Shown piece by piece: positions 1-6,253 of a stretch of 8,514 nt of DNA. Both the position numbers and the translations under genes were made by a program. Source of the DNA: Armatimonadota bacterium (GTDB lineage Bacteria > Armatimonadota > Armatimonadia > Armatimonadales > Armatimonadaceae); assembly GCA_014379275.1 (NCBI GenBank), contig JACMMA010000179.1, positions 1-8,514 on the forward strand, written 5' to 3'. A model generated the notes under the pieces. That model was not told where the DNA came from, made no database searches, and worked only from the letters and a program-made list of their open reading frames with translations. The stretch's first letter is position 1. Every line of letters begins with the position of its first letter.

Positions 1-187
1 GCCAATAATGGAACCGACGGCGTACTACGAAAAGTTCGGCTCCTACATCCCGAACGTCATCTTCCCGTCGGCGAACGTGGTCAAGGACGGCACGATCTAT
101 CTGTATTACGGCGTATGCGACACCGCCATCGCACTGGCAACCGCGAAACTAGACGACGTGCTGGACTTTGTGCTTACCGGGAGGTAG
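1..187 (+). CDS. Glycoside hydrolase family 130 enzyme (beta-mannoside phosphorylase-like), C-terminal fragment
   Basis: The 5' end lies outside the window. Reading from base 2 gives 61 codons to a TAG at 185-187. The fragment has the C-terminal pattern of GH130 enzymes: a Y-Y-E-K-F-G stretch, then N-V-I-F-P-S-A-N-V-V-K-D-G-T, then I-Y-L-Y-Y-G followed by a C-D-T-A-I-A-L-A-T-A helix. This matches the last blade of the five-bladed propeller and its closing helix. Family members are mostly inverting phosphorylases that cleave beta-1,4- or beta-1,2-mannosidic bonds with phosphate; some are hydrolases. The catalytic aspartate and phosphate-binding residues are upstream of the window, so phosphorylase and hydrolase cannot be told apart and the substrate is unknown. 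The stop is four bases from the stop of the convergent lipoprotein gene, and no terminator hairpin is visible between them. Confidence 0.85.
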   Translation, partial: PIMEPTAYYEKFGSYIPNVIFPSANVVKDGTIYLYYGVCDTAIALATAKLDDVLDFVLTGR

Positions 188-191
188 TCGG

Positions 192-1151
192 CTACTCCCC
201 GCCGGTAATGAACAGGTGACGTATCCCCTTGCCCGATCCCGTACGCCGTATCTCGATCACATATACGGCGTAGGGGTCGAGCGGATCGTTTCCTTGACGA
301 CGCAACCGCCAGCTGGTCGGGGTGGCTTCCTCGACTGTTATGGGTTGCGCGGTCTCGCTATAGGGGCGTCCGTCTCGCGCTTCTTTGTATCGGCGCAGGA
401 ACACCTCCCAATTCTTCGGCGGAGTTCCAAACCCCGGTGTGAACGATAGCAGAATATCCTTGGTGCGGGGGAGAGATGTTAACCCACTGGCGTTGACGTG
501 GAGGACTCCGATACCGTTTTCCCGTTCCAAATCCTTCGTTTCGACAGAAACACCGTTCGCGTCATTGTCTGTGCTTCCTCTAGCGGCACCGGGCGCGATG
601 AAAAGTTGGCGTTGCAGAGCTTCGTTAATCGTCACCCCGTCAATCGACACCCCGTCCGGCGTCCGAACATCCACGATGTAAACGCCCCCCGGCGCGAAGA
701 GCGGGGTATTATCGCCGCCAACCCTTCTGAAATCCCAGCCCTTTTCCAAAACGCGTGCGGGTGAGTCCAGAAATTCGGAAGATTTTCTCTCGAAGGGGAC
801 GGCATCCATGGGTTCCGCAATGGCTTTACCACTAGTCCCATCCGCGTCAAAAAAGCGTGTCACCTGAACTCGAAAGCTCGGGGGCGGTTGTTCCTGGCTG
901 TTCGGGTTCCAGCGCGTAGTCAAACGTTGGGCGTTTAGAGGCTCGAATACTGTATCTGCTCGCACCGCACCGAGACTGCGCCTTTCACTGTCAACGGCTC
1001 CGGTATCCACAGTGACGTATCGGCTTTCGCGCACCAGCGGTGCAGCCGTTGAGCTTGGCTCGTCACTACCTCCGCCGCAACCAGAAAAGAGAAGAAGGGT
1101 TAGAAGAACCGGCAAAGCAACAGAAAAACTGGAAAGGTTCGCACGTCTCAT
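192..1151 (-). CDS. Hypothetical lipoprotein with two diverged copies of one domain
   Basis: This 319-residue protein starts with a type II signal peptide: charged M-R-R, a hydrophobic stretch at about residues 9-22, and a lipobox L-F-S-G-C with C25 as the lipidated residue. A short G/S-rich linker follows, as in exported lipoproteins. I recognise no named family in the mature part. It appears to hold an internal duplication. Residues about 93-187 and 248-317 share the order F/W-x-V-x-x-x-R, a W-x-x-R-R-x-G core (W139 and W281), P-L-x-P, V-Y-(I/V)-(V/I) and a closing L-F-I. This suggests two beta-rich domains, perhaps of Ig or fibronectin type, which is inference. The start is the only ATG before the signal peptide; no clear Shine-Dalgarno precedes it. 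It is divergent from dusB and convergent with the GH130 gene. Binding of carbohydrate is possible from the neighbour but unproven. Confidence 0.8.
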   Translation of the reverse strand: MRRANLSSFSVALPVLLTLLLFSGCGGGSDEPSSTAAPLVRESRYVTVDTGAVDSERRSLGAVRADTVFEPLNAQRLTTRWNPNSQEQPPPSFRVQVTRFFDADGTSGKAIAEPMDAVPFERKSSEFLDSPARVLEKGWDFRRVGGDNTPLFAPGGVYIVDVRTPDGVSIDGVTINEALQRQLFIAPGAARGSTDNDANGVSVETKDLERENGIGVLHVNASGLTSLPRTKDILLSFTPGFGTPPKNWEVFLRRYKEARDGRPYSETAQPITVEEATPTSWRLRRQGNDPLDPYAVYVIEIRRTGSGKGIRHLFITGGE

Positions 1152-1307
1152 TTTTGATGAATAATTCCCGTGGTTGCGTTGATTAAGTGCGTACCAAGCG
1201 GTTCACGCGACTCTCGATGCATTAAGACCGTGTAAACACCACTTACCTTCACACAGGTTTTCTGGTTGCCCACCGTATTCGTGTATGCCGACATCGCCCC
1301 TGTGCGA

Positions 1308-1313
1308 TATAAT
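1308..1313 (+). promoter_or_regulatory. Perfect -10 box of dusB, implying a leaderless mRNA
   Basis: An exact TATAAT stands 8 nt before the dusB ATG at 1322. With the usual 6-8 nt from -10 box to start site, transcription would begin at about 1320-1322, on or next to the start codon. No Shine-Dalgarno lies between. An in-frame TAA (1310-1312) inside the box rules out an earlier start. The -35 region (about 1284-1290) matches TTGACA poorly. Confidence 0.65.
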
Positions 1314-1321
1314 ACGCGGCT

Positions 1322-2362
1322 ATGCGAATCGGAAATCTCGACATTTGGCCTAACATTGTTCTCGCCCCAATGGCAGGGATCACTTCACACCCGTTCCGCA
1401 CGCTGTGCAAAAAGTACGGGCGCGTCGGACTTGTCGTCACCGAGCTGATCTCGAGCCACGCGATCCATTACCGTAATCAGCGCACCTGGGGCATGTTCGA
1501 TTGGACCGACGAGGAACGCCCCGCATTCTGTCAGTTGTTTGGCGGCGACCCGGCTACCATGGCGGAAGCAGCGCAGGTCGTGGTTGAAAACGGCGCGGAT
1601 GGTGTCGACATTAACATGGGGTGCTGGGTGCCAAAAGTCGCCAAAACCGGCGCGGGCGCGGCACTGCTCAAAGATTTATGCCAGGCGGAAGCGGTAGTCA
1701 AAGCCGTCGTGGACGCGGTCGGGGATACCGTTCCGGTTACGGTCAAGGTGCGATCCGGGTGGGATTCCAAAGACGTGACCGCGATTCGGTTCGCCAAAGC
1801 CGCCGCGAACGTCGGGGTGAAGGCGATCACGGTACACGCGCGGTTCGCGTCGCAGGGTTTTTCCGGAACGGCGGACTGGAGCGTCATCGGGCAGGTAAAG
1901 GAAGCCGTGAACGGAATTATACCGGTGATAGGAAACGGCGATATCGAGACACCGCAGGATGCGAAGCGCATGATGGCGGAAACCGATTGCGATGCGGTGA
2001 TGATCGGGCGTGCCGCGATGGGCAACCCGTGGCTTTTAGCCCGAATCGGTTTATATCTGGAGACCGGGGTTCTATCCCCCGAGCCGGACGGATTTGAGCG
2101 GATCGCGGTCGCCCGCGAACACGCCCAGATGCAAGTGGCGCAGCAGGGCGAGGATATCGGATGCCGCGAGCTACGCGGGCTGTTGTCACATTACTTCAAG
2201 GGAATCCCCGGTGCGCCGCGCATCCGAGAATCGCTGACGAAGATCAAAACGCTCTCGGACATTGAGGCGATTTTGGACGACGCGCACGAGCGGTTCGTGA
2301 TCCGGCTGGAGGAATCGGACGGCGATGGAACGGTTGCGGAGCGTGAGTTGGCGGCGGCTTAG
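1322..2362 (+). CDS. dusB: tRNA-dihydrouridine synthase, DusB type
   Basis: A flavin (FMN)-dependent enzyme that reduces specific uridines in tRNA to dihydrouridine with NADPH, in the cytoplasm. The 346-residue length is typical. The TIM-barrel opens with L-A-P-M-A-G-I-T (14-21). The active-site loop D-I-N-M-G-C (96-101) carries the expected general-acid cysteine C101. V-H-A-R (171-174) and the A-D-W after it take the place of the usual VHGR...ADW. FMN-phosphate motifs are G-N-G-D-I (204-208) and G-R-A-A-M-G-N-P-W (229-237). The C-terminal helical tRNA-binding domain contains H-Y-F-K-G (290-294). Unusual points: the proline that normally follows the catalytic cysteine is W102, and G of VHGR is A173. 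The start is secure because an in-frame TAA lies 9 nt upstream and no other start codon precedes the APMAG motif. The stop overlaps that of the convergent ligase gene. The family call is firm; DusB over another Dus subfamily rests on the overall pattern. Confidence 0.93.
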   Translation: MRIGNLDIWPNIVLAPMAGITSHPFRTLCKKYGRVGLVVTELISSHAIHYRNQRTWGMFDWTDEERPAFCQLFGGDPATMAEAAQVVVENGADGVDINMGCWVPKVAKTGAGAALLKDLCQAEAVVKAVVDAVGDTVPVTVKVRSGWDSKDVTAIRFAKAAANVGVKAITVHARFASQGFSGTADWSVIGQVKEAVNGIIPVIGNGDIETPQDAKRMMAETDCDAVMIGRAAMGNPWLLARIGLYLETGVLSPEPDGFERIAVAREHAQMQVAQQGEDIGCRELRGLLSHYFKGIPGAPRIRESLTKIKTLSDIEAILDDAHERFVIRLEESDGDGTVAERELAAA

Positions 2363-3921
2363 CGTTCGCGGTCCAAGCGGTGATGCAGGGCAGGATAGTC
2401 GATCTTGGCGTTATGCCGCTTGTCCACGGGCAACGTGTCCCATACCCTTACTTCGTCCAATATTGCCCAGTGTAGTGCGGTTCTCAGGGCATTCGTGTCA
2501 ATGTTCCCCCCCTCGACCAGAAGCAATCGGCGGTTTTTATGCGACACCACGGCGACACGGCGCACTGCGGGATCGCGTCTGGCGGCACACTCCACGGCGA
2601 AGGGGTAAAGTATGCCACGGTCATCCTCGATCCGTGCCCCACACCGCCCCAGCAACCACAGCCGACCGGTGTCATCCAGGTATCCCTCATCGCCGGTACG
2701 GTGCCATATCGTATTGCCGACGCGAAACTTCGTTTCGGCATCCCCCTGTCCGTTCAGATAACCCGGTAAAACGTGGTCGCCGCTGACCACAATTTCGCCT
2801 GGTTGATCGGCAGGTAAGCAGAGATCGTCAAAAGCATCTGGGGTGAACGGTCCGAGTGGTGTTCCCCAGGCGTCGGGTAGGATGCCGAGTGCGATATCCG
2901 GGACCGGCAGTCCCGCAAGTAACCCTTTCCCAGATCCCATGGCGGAAATGTCGTTATCACTCATCTCCGCGCGGGCGATATGGGCGATGGGCTCCGCTTC
3001 TGTCGAGCCGTACACGGCGACGATCTCCGCTTCCGGTTCGGTAGCCATCGTCAGGCTGTCGAGTAGCCCTGGGAAAACAGGCGCGCCTCCCGTATAAATG
3101 TGCCGCAACGACGGGAGCGGTTCGCCGCTTTCCAGCAATCGTTCAAAAAACGCGGGCGAAGCCGCGGCGCGAGTAGGTCGTAACCTCAGGATCTGCGCAC
3201 GGATTGGCGGAACATTTACCGCGCCGGGGCGGCGCAAATCCCCTGTGGGAATCACGCTCGTCACACCCGATGCCAGATTCGCCAGCGCAAAGATGGGGAG
3301 GGTCGTCAAGTCAATCTCACCGGGTTGCAGATGCAGGCTGGCGGCGAGAGAGCGGTGTTGCGCGGCGAGGAGACCATGGGTTCGCACCGCCGCTTTGGGT
3401 TGCCCCGTGCTACCGCTAGTAAAAGTCATCAGTGCGGGTGTGTTTTCGACTGCCGGGACGATCATCGTAAATGGGGTACGCCGCCCGGAATCGGTTTGGC
3501 GAGTCGCGCCCGGAACGGGAACCCCACCAACCGAGATTTTGAGCGGGATTCGGCGCAACGCGGGTGATACAAGCCTGAGTAAATGTGCCTTCACCGTACC
3601 GATGAACGCATCCGGTGCGTGGAGTGCGCAACACGCTCTGATATGTGCCGTGCCTGCCGACGGATCGAGAAACATCGCCACCACACCGAGCCGAAAAAGT
3701 GCGACCAGAACGATATATAGGTCCAGAGACATTGGCACAAAGACCAGTGCCGTCTGCCCGGAATGGAGTCCTTTCTGGTGAAGCAATGCGGCGACGCGCC
3801 CCGACTGTTCGTCAAGATCCGCGAATGTCAGCACCTGATCGCGTCCACCGATGGTTTCGATGAGTGCCGGGGCATCGGGGCGTACGCTCACCTGACCGAG
3901 CAGGAGTGACGCGGTATTCAT
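2359..3921 (-). CDS. OleC-like acyl-adenylate-forming ligase (AMP-binding enzyme)
   Basis: A 520-residue ANL-superfamily enzyme that would activate a carboxylic acid with ATP to an acyl-AMP. The motifs are intact: P-loop T-S-G-S-T-G-Q-P-K (168-176), Y-G-S-T-E-A-E-P (304-311), T-G-D (409-411), and the C-terminal R-H-N-A-K-I (502-507) with presumed catalytic lysine K506. The middle stretch F-A-L-x-x-L-A-S-G-V-T-S-V-I-P (211-225), the hinge L-G-R-C-x-x-R-I-E (424-432) and the RHNAKI ending resemble OleC, the beta-lactone synthetase of bacterial long-chain olefin synthesis, more than ordinary fatty acyl-CoA ligases. This is from memory of the family. OleA, OleB and OleD are not in the window, so an olefin role is not supported. 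As last gene of the lipid cluster it may supply an activated acyl group, or close a beta-lactone. The start overlaps the GNAT stop in an ATGA, suggesting coupled translation. The substrate is unknown. Confidence 0.85.
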   Translation of the reverse strand: MNTASLLLGQVSVRPDAPALIETIGGRDQVLTFADLDEQSGRVAALLHQKGLHSGQTALVFVPMSLDLYIVLVALFRLGVVAMFLDPSAGTAHIRACCALHAPDAFIGTVKAHLLRLVSPALRRIPLKISVGGVPVPGATRQTDSGRRTPFTMIVPAVENTPALMTFTSGSTGQPKAAVRTHGLLAAQHRSLAASLHLQPGEIDLTTLPIFALANLASGVTSVIPTGDLRRPGAVNVPPIRAQILRLRPTRAAASPAFFERLLESGEPLPSLRHIYTGGAPVFPGLLDSLTMATEPEAEIVAVYGSTEAEPIAHIARAEMSDNDISAMGSGKGLLAGLPVPDIALGILPDAWGTPLGPFTPDAFDDLCLPADQPGEIVVSGDHVLPGYLNGQGDAETKFRVGNTIWHRTGDEGYLDDTGRLWLLGRCGARIEDDRGILYPFAVECAARRDPAVRRVAVVSHKNRRLLLVEGGNIDTNALRTALHWAILDEVRVWDTLPVDKRHNAKIDYPALHHRLDRER

Positions 3922-4898
3922 AACGCCCGCTCGTACAACGTGTAGCGTCGCAGGGCACGCGCCCCACCGTAGACGACGCTCAGGTTGCGTGATGCGTTGC
4001 TGTCGTGCATCAGGGCGTGGAGCGCACGGGTGAACCCTGCGTCACGCGCCGCCGACTGACACCGATCCAGCAGAAGCATTCCCAGCCCCGCCCATTCGCG
4101 ACCCGGCAAAACGGCGACCGTTTTCACGATAACCGTGCGCGGCGTCTCGCCCCGCCTGGCCTCCTCTAAATCAGGAAGGGCGAACAGAAACCCGACCAAC
4201 TCACCGTTTGAGTTTTCTGCCATCACCGTCAGATCCGGGCGTAGGTAAGGCACGATCCGCTGGTAAGAGCCGACGAATTCTGCCTCGGGAAGCGGCGTGT
4301 ACAGGAAATTGTCGCGGAAACTGACGCAAGATAGATCGTAAATGCGGTGCAGTTCGCTGTCGAGGCGGGCTGTGTCGAACGGGCGAAGCATGACACCGGC
4401 ACCGGCAATTCGGGTGGCGATCCGCTCCGCACGCGGATCACGGTGCGTCATATCGTCGGTGACGCGGGATGAATAGGTGGCGAGCGGCGTAAACCCGGCG
4501 GCGCGGAACTGCTCCGGGTAAGCGGAAGGATTGCCGGGTTCCAGGAAGAACAACGGCTCAGCAGAGTCGGAATCATTGTCTCCGTTGCTCGTGACGAAGC
4601 GGTAACGCCGCCATGTATTGCCGTCCATCGGACCGATGGCGCGGGTGCAACCGTATTTTTTCAGTTCCCCGAAAGAGTGGTCAAGAAGCATTGCCGTCGC
4701 ACCGTCCTGTGTGGCCTCGTACTGCCCGATGATGCCGGATCGCTCGCCGGGAAGCGTGGGAATATTCCCGCCCCACCACAGAGCGCAACGCGCGACGATT
4801 GTTTCGTTTTCGGTGGCGACAACAGCCGCGTCGGCGTCCGGTAGCACCGCGAAGGGCGCATTGACAAAAGGTTGTGTGTAAACCGTGATACTCACCAT
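3918..4898 (-). CDS. Tandem-domain GNAT family acyltransferase
   Basis: A 326-residue protein. The C-terminal GNAT domain is clear: V-I-V-K-T-V-A-V-L-P (256-265) leads into the acyl-CoA pyrophosphate loop G-R-E-W-A-G-L-G-M (266-274), then A-L-H-A-L-M-H-D-S-N-A-S (292-303) and the ending L-R-R-Y-T-L-Y-E. The N-terminal half (about 20-150) looks like a second, diverged GNAT fold with I-G-P-M-D-G-N-T-W-R-R-Y-R (88-100) and a closing A-A-G-F. An acyl group from CoA or a carrier would go to an amine; the acceptor is not readable. In this operon the free amine of a BtaA-type homoserine lipid is an attractive acceptor (inference). I chose ATG 4898 over the in-frame ATG 20 codons upstream because AAAGGAA (4906-4912) sits 7 nt before it and GNAT-like sequence starts there. 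It overlaps the upstream kinase stop by 7 nt and the ligase start by 4 nt. Confidence 0.83.
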   Translation of the reverse strand: MVSITVYTQPFVNAPFAVLPDADAAVVATENETIVARCALWWGGNIPTLPGERSGIIGQYEATQDGATAMLLDHSFGELKKYGCTRAIGPMDGNTWRRYRFVTSNGDNDSDSAEPLFFLEPGNPSAYPEQFRAAGFTPLATYSSRVTDDMTHRDPRAERIATRIAGAGVMLRPFDTARLDSELHRIYDLSCVSFRDNFLYTPLPEAEFVGSYQRIVPYLRPDLTVMAENSNGELVGFLFALPDLEEARRGETPRTVIVKTVAVLPGREWAGLGMLLLDRCQSAARDAGFTRALHALMHDSNASRNLSVVYGGARALRRYTLYERAL

Positions 4899-6253
4899 GG
4901 CGCGATTCCTTTCGCCGTCAGTGCCGAACCGATGGCGACACCGAGTTGGAGAACCCAACGGCGATATTTCAACGGGTTATCTCCCGGAACGATGCCGGAA
5001 AGATGTGCACCAGCGATGCCGACGATAGTGCCGACCGGGGCAAGCACCAGCAGGGTCACCAACGCCGGGCGGCTATTCGGACCAGCACAAAGATAGTACG
5101 GTACCAGCATCAGAAGCGCGCTTTTTATCACGGCGACGGCAGTTACCAGTCCTTCCTCATTTCTGTTGAAACGTTCCTGAAGGCGGATGATACCGATTAT
5201 TGCCAGATGGGCGGCGAAGGATACCGTATACGGTAGTAGAAAATCGGGACGGTCATACGCGGCAGCAAGGAAAAGCCAGGAGATCCCGACGCCGGTCGCA
5301 CGAAGCACGTCGCTAATATCGTGTGTACGACTCGTTCCGTCCCGGTTTTCGCGCGGGAAAAGAAGGGCATAGGTCGAAAAAAGCGTGATCGGTGCCACCA
5401 TCCATTGCCAACCCCCGAGTGCCCAAGCGAGATACGCGATCAGCGCCGAACCCAGCACCGCACCACTGTTGAGCGTAGTTTGCCGTCGATACAGCACCGC
5501 GAATCCGACCAGCGCCAGCGTCACGCCCAGGCGAACCAGGAGGTCGAGGACGCCGAGCGGCAGGAACGAACGCAGTAACAGAAACGCGCCGAGGGGAATA
5601 AACAGGTTGTCGAGACCACGCCACGCGACTGCCTCGATCAGCGTCAGAAGCAAACCGAGGATCAGACCGATCAGTAGCGATTCGGCACGCCCCGTGTTCG
5701 TGGCGAGTAACAACGGGACATGCGCGCTCAGAAAGGCGACCAGGAGAAATGCAAGCGACCCTTCCAAACTTTTTTGCCCCTCGCCCGTTTCGTATTTCAG
5801 CGACCCGTAACGCACACCGATTAACGCGGCGACGGCGTCCCCGAGAGCGAGCAGCAAAACCGGGATGATGTAGCTTACGGTATCGCCGTCCGCGAGGAAA
5901 AAGAGCCCGGCGACACCGACCGGGAAATAAATCTCGCCCAGTGAGTCGCGCGACACCCCGTGTAACACACCGCCGAATCGTTCCCGCAACCAGGAGGAGC
6001 GTCGCAACGTATACAGCGAGGCGGAGGCAAGCACGCCGAGCAGGACAACGGGCCACATCGCCGTGCCAAACAGCCAGGGGAAGGTCAACGTCACAAATCC
6101 CATCCCGACGTGGAGCATTTTGCGGCTCAGTTCCGGATGAATACGGCGGCGGTGCTGCAACGTCCGTAAGCCGAGCATCAGCCCGCCCAAGACGACGAGC
6201 ACAAGCAACATCGCCGGAATCGGAGGCAGAAGTGGTTCTAAAGCGACGGTCAT
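4892..6253 (-). CDS. Membrane CTP-dependent lipid/isoprenol kinase (VTE5/DGK1/SEC59 family) fused to a DUF92/VTE6-like region
   Basis: A 453-residue polytopic membrane protein, roughly twice the usual length. The N-terminal half has the signatures of CTP-dependent dolichol/diacylglycerol/phytol kinases of the CDP-DAG synthase superfamily: S-R-K-M-L-H-V-G-M-G (43-52), G-D-A-V-A-A-L-I-G (138-146), K-S-L-E-G-S (161-166), and E-A-V-A-W-R-G-L-D-N-L-F-I-P-L (207-221). The second half starts with L-N-S-G-A-V-L-G-S-A (261-270) and A-W-A-L-G-G-W (276-282), like the start of DUF92 proteins such as plant VTE6 (phytyl-phosphate kinase). I do not see the acidic A-D-T-x-x-S-E motif or the GTNG-like motif usual later in DUF92, so this half may be diverged or inactive. 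The likely reaction is phosphorylation of a lipid alcohol in the cytoplasmic membrane; whether that is diacylglycerol, polyprenol or phytol cannot be told. GAGGAG (6262-6267) lies 8 nt before the ATG, which overlaps the upstream stop in an ATGA. Confidence 0.82.
   Translation of the reverse strand: MTVALEPLLPPIPAMLLVLVVLGGLMLGLRTLQHRRRIHPELSRKMLHVGMGFVTLTFPWLFGTAMWPVVLLGVLASASLYTLRRSSWLRERFGGVLHGVSRDSLGEIYFPVGVAGLFFLADGDTVSYIIPVLLLALGDAVAALIGVRYGSLKYETGEGQKSLEGSLAFLLVAFLSAHVPLLLATNTGRAESLLIGLILGLLLTLIEAVAWRGLDNLFIPLGAFLLLRSFLPLGVLDLLVRLGVTLALVGFAVLYRRQTTLNSGAVLGSALIAYLAWALGGWQWMVAPITLFSTYALLFPRENRDGTSRTHDISDVLRATGVGISWLFLAAAYDRPDFLLPYTVSFAAHLAIIGIIRLQERFNRNEEGLVTAVAVIKSALLMLVPYYLCAGPNSRPALVTLLVLAPVGTIVGIAGAHLSGIVPGDNPLKYRRWVLQLGVAIGSALTAKGIAPW

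Noticed and set aside
3098..3781. A 227-codon open frame on the + strand opposite the ligase
   Set aside because: It lies wholly inside the ligase gene, is Arg/Ser/Ala-rich and has no recognisable domain.
4874..4885. A 12-base word GTGTGTAAACCG shared with the right arm of the terminal palindrome (8476-8487)
   Set aside because: One or two shared 12-mers are expected by chance in a window of this size, and one copy is inside the GNAT coding region.
4898..4958. N-terminal extension of the GNAT gene to ATG 4958
   Set aside because: The extra 20 residues are coded inside the kinase gene's 3' end and have no GNAT character, whereas ATG 4898 has a well-spaced AAAGGAA.
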